Assembly (NCBI GenBank): GCA_020746105.1
Contig: CM036618.1
Span: 5,162,501-5,226,500 of the forward strand
DNA: 64,000 nt
From: Trogon surrucura
Taxonomy: Eukaryota; Chordata; Aves; Trogoniformes; Trogonidae
Direction: 5' to 3'
Below are positions 1-10,762 of this stretch, piece after piece; position 1 is the stretch's first letter, and the number at the start of each line of letters is the position of its first letter. A model generated the notes under the pieces. The model searched no databases and was not told the origin of the DNA. It saw only the letters and a program-made list of their open reading frames with translations. The translations under genes were made by a program, and so were the position numbers.

Positions 1-1772
1 ATATTGTAGTCTGGCCAGAATCACCCCTGGGGATACCAATCTTTTTTTTCCAATGTCTACAGAGGAAAGATAAGGTGATGATAGCCCTGAATTAAGCCTC
101 TCAGTTAAGTATCTAAAGTTGGATGAGAAAACCTGAGCCTTGCTGAACAGCTTGAGTGATCCAAAATGTGGGATGACATTATCTATAACACTACTGCCTG
201 TCTATTCACCTGGTGAAAGGAATGAAATAGAAAGGGAGCTATTATTCAGTAAATCACACAATGGATGTCAAAAAAAACCCTCTTTCCAGGCAATTTCATC
301 TTCAAATTTTCAGGCTGTACAGAAAAACCCAAATCCTTCAGGAACGAGCAGGTAAATTTTCATGCACTTTGAAAAGACTGGAAATCTGGCAGTGGCTAAA
401 TTAGGTTATCACAGACAATCGCATTCAGGTGGCAAATAGTGGGGAAACACTGCAAATCTCACAGAAGCAAAGTTTCTGTATGTACATGAAAGGAGAAAAC
501 ATTTGTGTATGTGAAAAAATATCTCACAGAAATCATGATAGCTCCTGGGAGTTAGTGGTTCGTCTGGATTTGTACCAGCTTTTTGGGATCAGTTAGGATT
601 TGAGGCTTGCACCTACGTCACTGAATTCTCTCCTTTGCTAAGATCATCTGAGTTCAGGAGAAGAAACAGGTCTTAAAATACAACTACAGACCTGTGACCT
701 ACTGGTTTTTGAAACCCTTGCTCCAGACTGTGCATTTCTTTTCTTAACTGGCTATTGCCTCTAATACCATGGTTAACCCCAATAAAATCTAGGTCCTGAG
801 GTGTCTACTCTGTCAGTCACTCAAAAATCCCTATAGAGAAGGAATAAAAGAAAAAACTTCTTGAGGTCGCCAAGGAATGTAGACTGAAACATCAAGAATA
901 CAGATAAGAACTCTTCTTTTTACCTTTCCATTGGTAATATGGGGATACTGATGTTTGAAGCTTCAAATTCTTAGTAGTTAAGTACCTGGACGCAAACGGG
1001 AAGACATTCAGCCTGAGAATCATCAACTGACGAACAGCCACTCCAGTCTCTTCCCTTAATTCTCTCCTTTCAGCAGGCATCAGGAAATTTCAGAGATTAA
1101 TGACAGGAATTTCTGACACTCAAGGGAACCTGAAGGTCAATAATCTGCGTTTAGCTATTACATTTATCTGTTCTGAAACTTAGCAAGGCTTCTTTCCCCC
1201 TCACCACCTCTGTATTGGCTTTCATTATGCAGCACTTCATACGTGTGAATTATTTTTCTACTAATGAGAAGTGCAGGGATTTTGGGTGCTAATGGAAAGT
1301 AGTAGGAAATTAATGAGAGATGGAAAACAACGGTAGATTTTTTTTTTTTCCCAGTATGCTTGTGTATGAATGGGAGTTACTCTGTTGTATCAAGGGGAGA
1401 ATAGATTAAGCATTTTGGAATGTACAACCCAAGAGGGATAGTTAATCCTGTTTTTGACAATCACAAATGTAATACGTACAAATGAGGGGAAGCATTATGC
1501 ATGATCTTCCTCATTTTACATACAGCACAATATGTTATTTTCCACCTCTTAATTCATGTCTTCATTAAGCAAAACTGCTCCAAGTCTAACTGGAACAGGC
1601 TGTAGATTTGTGAAAGAATTAAGATCTCAACAACGATACATTAAGTTTTCATTTTAAAATGTTTTAGGACATGAGCTTATTATTAGCAGAGAAAAATATG
1701 TAATAAAGAGATGTGGCACTGAGACTTAGTTTTCTTGGCTACAGTTGACGGACATGTGATGTCTGTGCAGGT
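1..1772. other. Unique AT-rich noncoding DNA
   Basis: I see no recognisable gene or repeat family here. The open frames are short (62-71 residues) and low-quality, and I treat them as chance. A short T-run lies near 1338-1350. The antisense CR1 begins at the right edge. Confidence 0.55.
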
Positions 1773-2970
1773 CAGAATCACAGAAAGTCAGGTGTTGCAA
1801 GGGACCTTGAAAGATCATCTGGTCCAATCTCCCTGCCAGAGCAGGATCACCTACAGTAGGTCACACAGGAACATGTCCAGAAGAGTTTTGAATGTCTCCA
1901 GAGAAGGAGACTCCACAACCTCCCTGGGCAACCTGTGCCAGGGCTCTGTCACCCTCACAGTGAAAAAGGTTTTGCTGATGTTTTTGTGGAACCTCCTATG
2001 CTACAGTTGGTATCCATTGCCCCTTGTCCTGGCATTGGACATCAATGAGAAGAGCCTGGCTCCGTCCTCCTGACACTCCCCCTTGACATATTTACAAACA
2101 TTAATGAGGTCACCCCTCAGCCTCCTTCAAGCTTAGGAGACCCAGCTCTTTCAGCCTTTCCTCATCAGGGAGATGTTCCACTCCCTTCATCATCTCTGTG
2201 GCTCTGTCCTTCTCGAACTGAGGGGCCCAGAACTCGACACAATATTCCAGATGTGGCCTCACCAGGGCAGAGTAGAGGGGCAGGAGGACCTGTCTCAGCC
2301 TACTAGCTATCCTCCTTCTAACACACCCCAGGATGCCATTGGCCTTCTTGCCCACGAGGGCACATTGCTGGCTCATGGCCATCCTGTTGTCCACCAGAAC
2401 CCCCAGGTCCCTTTCCCCTGCGCTGCTCTCCAGCAGGGCAGTCCCCAACCTGTGCTGGCACATGGTGTTATTCTCTCCCAGGTGCAAAACTCTACACTTG
2501 CCCTTGTTGAACTTCATCAGATTTCTCCTCACCCAACTCTCCAGCCTGTCCAGGTCTCTCTGGATGGCAACACAGCCTGCTGGTGTGTCAACCACTCCTG
2601 CCAGTTTTCTTGTCAGCAAACTTGCTGAGAGTGCTCTCTAATCCCTCATACAGGTCATTGATGAATATATTGAATAGTCCTGGCCCCAGTACTGACCCCT
2701 GAGGGACTCCGCTAGATACAGGCCTCCAGCTAGACTCTACCATTGACCACAACTCTCTGAATTCTTCCCTTTAACCAGTTCACAATCCACCTCACTATCC
2801 AATCATCCAGACCACACTTCCCCTCTTTAGCTATGAGGATGCTGTGGGAGACGGTGTCAAATGCCTTACTGAAATCCAGATAAACCATGCCCATTGCACT
2901 GCCATCACCAGCTGTAGCTACCCATGTCTTGACCAGTCAGTGTAGGCATCTGCTCTCTTTCAGGAAATCG
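1773..2970 (-). mobile_element. CR1 LINE fragment, 5'-truncated, with decayed reverse transcriptase
   Basis: This is a non-LTR retrotransposon remnant on the minus strand: its 3' end lies at about 1773 (tail form AGAATCACAGAA) and its truncated 5' end near 2970. Read on the minus strand, 2970-2630 encodes recognisable palm-domain pieces of a CR1 reverse transcriptase. These include a 'DFSKAFDTVSH' motif A block and a degraded 'GVPQGS..GP..FNI' motif B region. A clean frame at 2619-2110 (169 residues) then carries the thumb/C-terminal part, with '[13 protein letters not shown]' and '[14 protein letters not shown]'. The catalytic FADD box at about 2615-2630 is broken: the second aspartate is lost and the frame shifts there. 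In-frame stops also occur in the motif B region. The 3' untranslated part (2109-1773) matches the usual CR1 layout. Orientation and identity are secure; the exact 5' boundary is an estimate. It cannot encode an active enzyme. Confidence 0.93.
2110..2619 (-). pseudogene. CR1 reverse transcriptase C-terminal remnant
   Basis: This open frame of 169 residues lies inside the antisense CR1. It starts just after the broken FADD catalytic box, so the polymerase active site is not in the frame. Residues 20-45 are the usual CR1 stretch with '[20 protein letters not shown]', followed by '[13 protein letters not shown]' and '[22 protein letters not shown]'. The end reads '[20 protein letters not shown]' and then loses similarity at a frameshift, so the last part of the protein is missing. 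In a working element this region lies C-terminal to the palm and contributes to target-primed reverse transcription in the nucleus. Here it is a relic carried by a dead insertion. The overlapping plus-strand frames (2173-2628 and 2333-2641) are shadows of it. Confidence 0.9.
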
Positions 2971-4565
2971 GCAGTTCAGGAAGACCTTAAGCTTTTAAGA
3001 CACGTATCAGGGTTAAAATCCTAGTGCGGTGTGGTTTGTCTCCCTCATCTTCCTATCCTTCTTGCTTGTACTGGCACTCCATATAATCCAGATTTTCCTC
3101 CTAAGAAGGCTGGACCCTACCCAGGACCATGGTCAATGACTCTCTTGTATGATACTTCTCAGGAACAACTCTAGCACTTCTCAGACTCTTTGATTTTCAG
3201 AGTCAAATGAAACACCTCAGTGTAATTTTTTAGTTGCTACCTCAGAGTGGCTCTAAATCTTTGTGGGAGATCAGTTTGCATCTTGGCCAAACCCGGCATG
3301 TTGTAACTAGTGCTGACTACTAGTGCTGACTCCACATTGTGGAAGATGCCTGTAGGCTCCAAAGAAGGAAAAACATAGAATTTCTTCATTTCTTCACTTA
3401 AGAGTATTGTGATTTTAACTGTTTGCCATTTAACAAGCAAATTAAGATTGTCGAAGTAAACATGTTCCTATATTAAAAACAACTACACTTGTTTCAGGTT
3501 AATTATTGTCAAGATCGGTACAAGATAAAGCAAGGTAGTTATTAAACATTAGCTGGATAGATGTTTAACAGTGGGGTTCTCCAAGAAAAAAAAATAGAAA
3601 AAAAAAAAATAGTGCCTTCATTTTCTTAATCACTAAATATTAAATGCATCCTTATAAGCCACTGACTAAACAGTTACACAAGTGCACTATTGATACTAAA
3701 CACTGCAATAAACTTAAGATCAAATTTTATTCCTTCTCAGAAATAAACACAAGATTATTTTTTTTTTCAATGTGTAGCAGTAATAGCCAGTAAAATTTGA
3801 CCTGATTTGAATTAGACATTGTTACTGGGATTCATCATGCTTATTTTAATTTTCTGTTAGTTCACATCTGGTCTAAGTCAGTTGTCAAGATTCCCTCTGC
3901 AGAGAGTTATTGGGATAAACTACTCTTTAAAGATGTTTGTTGAGTAACAAGGAAGTTGAATTCCTTACTGATTTCCAATAATTCTGTAGTGACTGTGCTA
4001 TGCTAGGCAAGAAAACAGCCAAAATCAAGGAAACTGCTTTCAAAGGCTATAGGAAACCAATATGAGAATATGTGTTCTAGATAAAACAGCTTAAAAGTTA
4101 AGAGAAAGGAAAAAAATTCCTGTCAAAAGACTGTGATCAATGGACTTTTTTATGGTAACTAAATAAGGTCTTTGAGACCAGAAACACATGTTCCCTTGTG
4201 TTTAGAAACCCCTTATTAGCAGTATCTAGAAGTCAATAGAAAACCTCATAATTCTAGCAGGAATTGCAACAGATTTCTGGATGTTGTCAGTAAACTGGCA
4301 ATACAGGTAAAAGATTTTATGTTCAATATTTATACTGAAATCCTTCAGTGATTTCAGTGACAGTTGTCTTCAAGACAGGAGCTGTGGTCTTGGAAAGACA
4401 AGGTAAAACCACAAGGCAACTTCCAAATTTTGGAGATTCTGATCTAGAAATTCCAGTGAGAAACTATATTAATAATTCATATTTTCACAGAGGTTCTTTA
4501 TATCCTTTATGTTGTGCTGCAACAACATTCCATTCTCAAATAGACACACTGCTACACCCACGAGG
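2971..4565. other. Unique noncoding DNA with one tiny tandem duplication
   Basis: No gene or dispersed repeat recognised. A 13-base unit (CTAGTGCTGACTA-like) is duplicated at about 3306-3331. A-rich runs lie at 3586-3610. Base composition is AT-rich throughout. Confidence 0.5.
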
Positions 4566-4742
4566 ATGGTGAGACACTGGAACAGATTGCTCAGAGAAGT
4601 GGTGAATGCCCCCTCTCTGGAAGTGTTCAAGGCCAGGTTAAATGGGGGTTTCAGGAATTAGATGTCCTCGCCCATGACAGAGGGTTGGATTAGTTGATCT
4701 TTAAAGATCCCTTCTAACTCAAACCATTCAATGATTCCATGA
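4566..4742 (+). mobile_element. CR1 LINE 3' tail, sense
   Basis: This carries the final coding and 3' untranslated segment of CR1 on the plus strand. It runs through 'GAGACACTGGAACAGATTGC' and 'GATCTTTAAAGATCCCTTC' to a tail of the form CATTCAATGATTCCATGA. It is heavily 5'-truncated, as most CR1 copies are, and too short to encode anything. The degraded tail suggests an older copy. Confidence 0.9.
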
Positions 4743-5569
4743 GTCATATTGAAAATTTCAACTTCTTACGAACTAGGTTCCAGTTTTCCTAAAGCTGAAA
4801 TTAATATCATAAAATTGGAAAGTCTTTAAAGTATCACACTTTCTACAACTTCCATAGAATTCCAGGATTCCCTACTGTTTCATGGAAGATTTTGTGGTGT
4901 GAATCCAGCCAACAGGAAATGTTGGGACACCACTCTTAATTTGATCTCAACTAATCCCATCAACAAATTGAGTAAAGTGATCAGATGACTTTGATAGGTA
5001 ACCTTTCTACAAAACAAAAAGGATAGACAAAGTATGTTTGAATGGAAGATAAATTCCTGTTATACAGTGATGTGCCAGACTGTACAGTGTCTGCCTGAGA
5101 ACAGCTGGGTTTCATGAGAAGAAATTCACCTTTCTGGAATGTACACCAGCCCACCATTTTCATCCCTTATGCTAAAGAAAGTGGTTGAGTTAGTTATTGG
5201 GCTAAATAGTATGTCAAGACCTAGCCTGGAGATCTGCATTCCTATAAGAGCAAACCTGAAAGTATTGCAAAAGAGTGTTGTTTCATAACGTCAGTGGCGG
5301 TTGAGGTGATGGGGAGATATTGCATTCCTTTACAGTTCTTTTCCTGTGGAGTACAGACGTTTCATGCCCAAATACCTCAATCATACGTAAGCTTTGTTTG
5401 TCAGAACCCACCTGTAAAAAAGAAAAGAAAATACTATTCCTTGAGATTTTATAATCAGGGTATAAAGCACTGTTGCCTAGATCAGTTTTTGTCTAACTTT
5501 AGAGATCTTCAGAAAAAAAAAAGCCATTCATATTGGTGCTGAGTGTCCAACCTTTCTTTATGTTAAATA
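4743..5569. other. Unique noncoding DNA
   Basis: Nothing recognised between the CR1 tail and the LTR-like repeat. A short A-run lies at about 5513-5522. The open frames here (60-82 residues) have no family signature. Confidence 0.5.
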
Positions 5570-6235
5570 AAGCTGTCACGTGGGGTTGCTCCCATGGGAA
5601 ACAGTCCTTGACAAGCTTCTTCTGTGTGGGTCCTTCTCACAGACTACAGTTCTTCAGGAACTACTCCAGTGTGTGTGTCCTTTTCCATGGCACACAGTCC
5701 TTCAGAAGTAGACTGCTTCATTGCCCCATGGGCCACAGTTCCTTCAAGAAAACCTGCTCCTCCATGGACTCCTCTCCATGGGCTGCAGCTTCCTTCAGGG
5801 CACATTCAACTGCTGCAACATTAGGTTCTCCATGGGCTGCAGGTGAATATTTGCTCCATCATGGTTCTCCACAGGCTGCAGACAATCTCCTTCACGAAGG
5901 TCTCCACCACAGGCTACAGGGAAATCTCTGCTCCAGCACCTAGAGAACCTTCTCCCCTTCCTTCTTCACTGATCTTCATGTCTACAGGGTTGCTTCTCAC
6001 ATATTTCTCAGTCCTCTCACAGCTGCTGCACAACATTGTTTCCCCCTTTCTTAAAAAGTTTATTGCAGAAGCTCCACCAGCATCACTGATGAACTCAGGT
6101 CTGTTTTGGACTTGGCTGAAAATGTTTCTGTCTGACATAGGGATAGCTCCTGGAGTCTTCTCACAGAGGCCACCTCTGAAGCCTGCCCACTCCCATCCCT
6201 CTTTTTAAACCTTGTTACATAAAATCAATACATCT
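5570..6235 (-). mobile_element. Avian dispersed repeat, probable solo LTR of an endogenous retrovirus (copy A)
   Basis: The first two thirds (about 5585-5920) consist of imprecise repeats of a unit containing CTCCATGGGCTGCAG. Unit cores lie near 5590, 5635, 5683, 5724, 5773, 5828, 5867 and 5905, a spacing of 38-55 bases. A nonrepetitive part follows to a right end resembling AACCTTGTTACATAAAATCAATACA. The second copy at 57030-57915 has the same order and the same orientation, which shows this is one dispersed family. Read on the minus strand the right end starts TGTATTG..., the TG start expected of a retroviral LTR, so I infer an antisense solo LTR. I see no gag, pol or env sequence beside it. 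The left end is shorter than copy B by some 100 bases. The open frames at 5533-6208 are products of the repeat units and not genes. Identity as a repeat is firm; the LTR label is an inference. Confidence 0.6.
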
Positions 6236-8661
6236 GCTAAAATGAAGCATATAGTCCTGCAAAATCATTTAGTCTTCCTCTGTAGATCATTCAAAGTCCA
6301 GTCACAGACCTGTCAAAAAATCCCAGAAAACTGATTTAGGCTCACTTGGGTGTTTGCCAGTTAGGTGAGATGAATCTCGCTTCGGTGGTCAAAACTAAAA
6401 GACTATTTACCGACATCGTATTGATACTGCAGTGGTCAACTTATCCTGAAAAGGCACAGTTAGTAATTATTTCTTGTTATAATTGTTACTTTCTCTAGGA
6501 GGAACTAACCCAATAGGTTCCATATCATGGCTAAGATTTTTATAACCATGTAAGAAACCTTGGAACAAATTTAATTTGAGTATCTGCTTTCTCTGTACGG
6601 CTCTGGAAAGAATAGTTTCTATTTTTAAACTGAAATTGGAACCTGCAAGTAACCAGTTTCCTATGCTACATTAATATACTTAATCAGATACACTTGTTTC
6701 TCCTAGCACAAATATTGTAATTATTCAGATGGATGGTGAGACCTAGGAAGGAAATAGGGGTTTAATTTTGACTGAAAGTGATAAAATAAGGGTATAATTC
6801 TTATGAAAGGGAGATTGACTCACATGGAGAAAAAATATTTAGTAACCTTGAAGCCTATATATAAACCTAGAACAAACTTTTGTCAAATTACAAGTTTTTA
6901 AAAATAGAAATACAGAATATCTCATCTCAGAAAAGACTGAAATGGAGTATGTTGAGTTTATTAGGACATTCCATTCTTTCTTTGTGTATTTTGGGTAGAC
7001 TAGAATGAATTGAAATCAGTGTTTTCACCACACATTCTATGCTCAACAACTCAGCATTTTCAGAAGGAAAAAATGTTTGTGCTGGAAATTTTCCAGACAG
7101 CTCTCTTGATTTTTTTTTAAGCTGATTCTCTCATTCCTTAGGCTTCTGGACAGCACCTCTCAGCATGGTGTCATGATCCAAAATATTCATGAAACACCCT
7201 CCAATTCCAAACAATGTAACTCAGAGAATTTCCTAACTCAGCATTTTGCCTGTGCTCACACTCTGTAAACCTGTTGCTTGTTCCTTTTTTTTTTCTTTTC
7301 AAATAGTTTCTTTGCTCCCACTAAGTGGGAAAAGCCGCACAGTGGTTTGGGAACCTGCAAGTGTTGCAGTGTACCTGCACTTTCAACCCTATTTGCTGAC
7401 ACAAGCCCATGGCACAGGCAGGAGCGTAAGTCTAAGGAGTGTAGGATGCCGTGAGCTTCCCTGATGTGTCATAATTAAACACCTGCGCTAAATAGCTCTT
7501 TCCTCAGCCACCGTGAAAATCTGTGCAGTGCTCAACAGTCTGGAACATTTTCTATCTCTCACTTGGGCAGGTGGTCTCACATTTGAACTCTGTGATTCAA
7601 ATAACACCAAAGACAGAGATTTGATTTCAAGACCTCTTAAGGGCCTCTCTTTTGCCTTATTGCTGCTGTTGTTTTTAATAATCCTGAACTTTCTTATTTA
7701 ACATTCCTGAAGCATCTTTATATTCCATGTATTTACAGTCATACCCACAGTTGGCAAAGCTATACAAATGGCTATATGGATTAAAAGCCTAGAAAATTGA
7801 TATACTACAAAATGAGTTCTTGTTAGCAAAGGGAAATGATTTAAATAAATGTATCTGTGGGAAAAGAGGCTAATCACAGAATTTCCTGTAGTCTTAGAGC
7901 GTGTCTCTAGAGTCTTTTTGTAAACATGTAGTTCTTTAAGACCTCATAACCCTCAACTGGGAACAAAGGCTATGTCTGTACCAACAAAAAATCAAAGTTA
8001 GAGTATGTTCTCAATCTCCATCCCTCAATTATCCAGAATATGCAATTGTTTGCATGTTCCTTACACAGCTTTGCCTTGCACTGGTTAACACCTCCTAGAC
8101 TCTGCCTGGGCACGGTCCAGGGGATTTACACGTGCTGTTGACTGCTCCCAAGAGGCAGTTTGGACACTGTCATCCTGCCTAGAGGGAAAGAGAATTTAGG
8201 CATGTGTCTACAAGCCAGGCCCTTCCCCTTACCTGCAGGATGGTCCTGACCTCTAACTCATCCATGACGTGTTTTATTTAGCCATATGCACTTAACCAAA
8301 AGTTCAAACCCAAATAGTGTTAATGGGCTTGAACTTGACTCCTTCTGCTGAGGTGTACCTCATACATCTAGGTGATCATGAAATGATTCAGAATGGCTTA
8401 AAGCAGAAGGCAGCAGTGAGTCAGGTCACATGGCACAGCAAAGGAGTGTGACCATCACTTCTGCTACAGCATGAGACATGGGTCATGGGAGGTTCCTCTG
8501 GCCTGAGTGCTAAGGTGGGAGACAAAGAGAAAGCTAGAGAACCACCACTGCATTCTTCATGAAGCGTCAATTTCTAAGGCTACTAACCCAGCATTTAGCC
8601 CAGTTAACCTCTTCATTCTTGGAGACACAACCATAATAATGGGCAAAAGAGCTGTTAACTT
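6236..8661. other. Unique noncoding DNA, about 2.4 kb
   Basis: No gene or repeat family recognised. Open frames at 7246-7464 and 7513-7701 are short, lack family motifs and have no supporting splice structure that I can see. The interval 8090-8260 is somewhat GC-richer than its surroundings. Confidence 0.5.
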
Positions 8662-8795
8662 GTATAGAATCACAGAACAGAATCTTTTAGGTTGGAAAAG
8701 ACCATTGAGATCATTGAGTCCTTTAAGCTAACAATATCAAGACCACCACCATGTCACTGTCTCTTAAAACTCCTTCAGCTATCTCCATGCTCAGC
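8662..8795 (-). mobile_element. CR1 LINE 3' tail, antisense
   Basis: It opens with the complement of the CR1 tail (TAGAATCACAGAACAG), followed by 'TTAGGTTGGAAAAGACCATT', the standard CR1 3' untranslated block in reverse orientation. Similarity fades after about 8795. It has no coding capacity. Confidence 0.88.
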
Positions 8796-9458
8796 CAAGT
8801 ATCCCATGTTTAAAGAAATCAAAACCTGTGTTTTGTATCATTCTGGAGATATCTCTAGAGAGATCTTCAGACCTTTTCTACAAAGACCAGTCAAGGGAAA
8901 TTTTTGCCTAAAAGCAGTGTGGAATCGAAGTTTATGTGAGGTATGTTATTAGCTTTGAGTTTATTCTCAATTCAGTCACAAGAAATATCCATTTTCCTGA
9001 AGAAGCAGCAGTTGTCATATTTTGCTGCTATAGTGTGTGTAATATCAATCTCATGTTTATTTATGCATGTAAAGATTTTATTATTTACATTTAAATATTT
9101 ATAACATTTCTGCATAAGCAGCCAAAAAAAGTTCATCTCTGCCCTTTAGGAACTAAGCAATTTTATTTTACTAGGTAGACTTTTTTCTATATAAATAATT
9201 GACACATTGATTTCTCCCTCTGTCTTTATGCTATTTATATTATTTCTTAAATGCAAGATGGTTATAGAGCTAACAGACTGACTGGTCTGTTTTTATTGCC
9301 TATCAAATCCAAACAGACTAATATATCACATGAAGGATCGGGAAAAAGGAGTGGTGATAAACCACTAAAAAATAGGAATGAATTCATTAGAATTCAGATA
9401 TGTAAGCCTATGCTAATTATATTGCTACATTGGAAAAGTATTTGTTTCTTCCTAGAAA

Positions 9459-9460
<2 letters not shown>
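8796..9460. other. Unique AT-rich noncoding DNA
   Basis: This is AT-rich sequence between the CR1 tail and the large polypyrimidine tract. A run of ATTTA/TTTAAAT-type motifs lies at 9050-9110. Nothing coding is recognised. Confidence 0.5.
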
Positions 9461-9514
<54 letters not shown>

Positions 9515-9688
9515 TTCCTTCCTTCCTTCCTTCCTTCCTTCTTTCCTTCCTTCCTTCCTTCCTTCCTTCCTTCCTTCCTTCCTTCCTTCTTCCTTCCTTC
9601 CTTCCTTCCTTCCTTCCTTCCTTCCTTCCTTCCTTCCTTCCTTCCTTCCTTCCTTCCTTCCTTCCTTCCTTCCTTCCTTCCTTCCTTC

Positions 9689-9763
<75 letters not shown>

Positions 9764-9974
9764 TCCTTCCTTTCTTTCTTTCTTTCTCTCTTTCTTTCTC
9801 TCTTTCTTTCTTTCTTTCTCTCTGTCTCTCTCTCTTTCTTTCTTTCTCTTTCTTTCTCTCTTTCTCTCTTTCTTTCTCTCTTTGTCTTTCCCTTCCTTCC
9901 TTCCTTCCTTCCTTCCTTCCTTCCTTCCTTCCTTCCTTCCTTCCTTCCTTCCTTCCCTTCTTTCCTTCTCTCTG
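9461..9974. repeat. Polypyrimidine microsatellite (CTTT)n / (CTTC)n, 514 bp
   Basis: The plus strand is almost purely C and T for 514 bases. It has five blocks: CTTT units at 9461-9510, TTCC units at 9511-9689 with single CTTT or CTT slips near 9540 and 9590, CTTT units at 9690-9775, an irregular CTTT/CTCT mixture at 9776-9893 with rare G interruptions, and TTCC units again at 9894-9955. The minus strand is therefore GAAA and GGAA repeats. Long frames in four registers (up to 313 residues of Ser/Leu/Phe or Lys/Glu/Arg/Gly runs) are compositional artefacts. Such tracts are length-polymorphic and can form triplex DNA. The exact length in an assembly should be treated with caution. Confidence 0.97.
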
Positions 9975-10649
9975 TAACACTATATAAAAAACAAGGTGTT
10001 TTAACAGGACTCCATGAGGCCTTGATGGTTATATGGGAGGCTGTACTCAGAATAGGATTTCCACTGTCAAGTAGCTCAACCCAGTTCTGTCTGCTTCTGA
10101 GGGTGAAAAGAGCATCTTTTTCATTCTGTCTTTCCTTTTTCACTAACTACTCCGGACAAGTTAACATTGGCTTTAAAATTTTGTCTTCGTGAGTGCTGCT
10201 GAAAAAAAAAAAAACAACTCACTTCTGTCATAACAATGAGAGAAGCAAAATCAGTATCCACTGACATTTTAAAAAATAGAAACAGAAAGGGAAAGCAGTG
10301 CACAATTTGTGGAAGAATAATAGAGCAGGTGAAATTTCTCCCTCGTTTAATACAATGCTAACACAATGATTCAATGACCAGTGGAGTTAACCTCTTCTTT
10401 ACTTTTAACTTTCACTTAAGTCAGTATAATCCCAGTCAAGGAGAGGGTGCATCGATCTTGAAGAGTTCAATTCTGCCACCAAGCAGAGCCTGCCAAATGG
10501 CATCACAGGTATGTCAGGCATCTTTGCTAGTTGCTCCCTTGTGCAAGACTGTGGTCAGAAAAAAATGGGAAGGAAAAATCTCTTGTCTCCATCAATTCTT
10601 TTTGCAATCCAAGCAGTCAAAATAATTGAACAAAAAAGCAGGATAACCA
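9975..10649. other. Unique noncoding DNA
   Basis: Between the polypyrimidine tract and the SINE relic I see no gene. An A-run lies at 10202-10213. Open frames here are short and featureless. Confidence 0.45.
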
Positions 10650-10762
10650 AGTGGCTTATCCAAGGTGTCAGGTAAATTGCAAAGCCAAGTGGAAATTCCA
10701 GGCTCTGAGCTCTAAATCAATTAGTTGTTCTCAAGTCCATCCTGTTCCATTAAGCCACTGTT
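10650..10762 (-). mobile_element. MIR/CORE-SINE-like relic, antisense
   Basis: Read on the minus strand, this begins with a tRNA-like head (ACAGTGGCTTAATGGAACAG, compare a Pol III A box). It then passes through 'GGCTTTGCAATTTACCTG', and ends in 'CACCTTGGATAAGCCACTTG'. That order matches the MIR head and core, where '..TGCCA.TTA.TAGCTG' precedes 'GACCTTGGGCAAGTCACTT'. These SINEs are ancient in amniotes and long inactive, and the divergence here fits that. The subfamily is not resolved. Confidence 0.55.

Noticed and set aside
2173-2641. Plus-strand frames of 151 and 102 residues
   Set aside because: They lie antisense to the CR1 reverse-transcriptase remnant and have no protein-like features of their own.
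5585-5920. Regularly spaced repeats that might suggest a CRISPR array
   Set aside because: The repeats are imperfect, the spacing is variable, the surrounding genome is avian, and the same array occurs in a second dispersed copy.
5533-6208. Several plus-strand frames of 66-136 residues
   Set aside because: They are created by the tandem units of the LTR-like repeat; the same effect is seen at 57132-57753.
9251-10192. A 313-residue open frame and several others over the same interval on both strands
   Set aside because: They are translations of the CTTT/TTCC microsatellite: tetranucleotide repeats without stops give long Phe/Leu/Ser or Lys/Glu/Arg/Gly frames in most registers.
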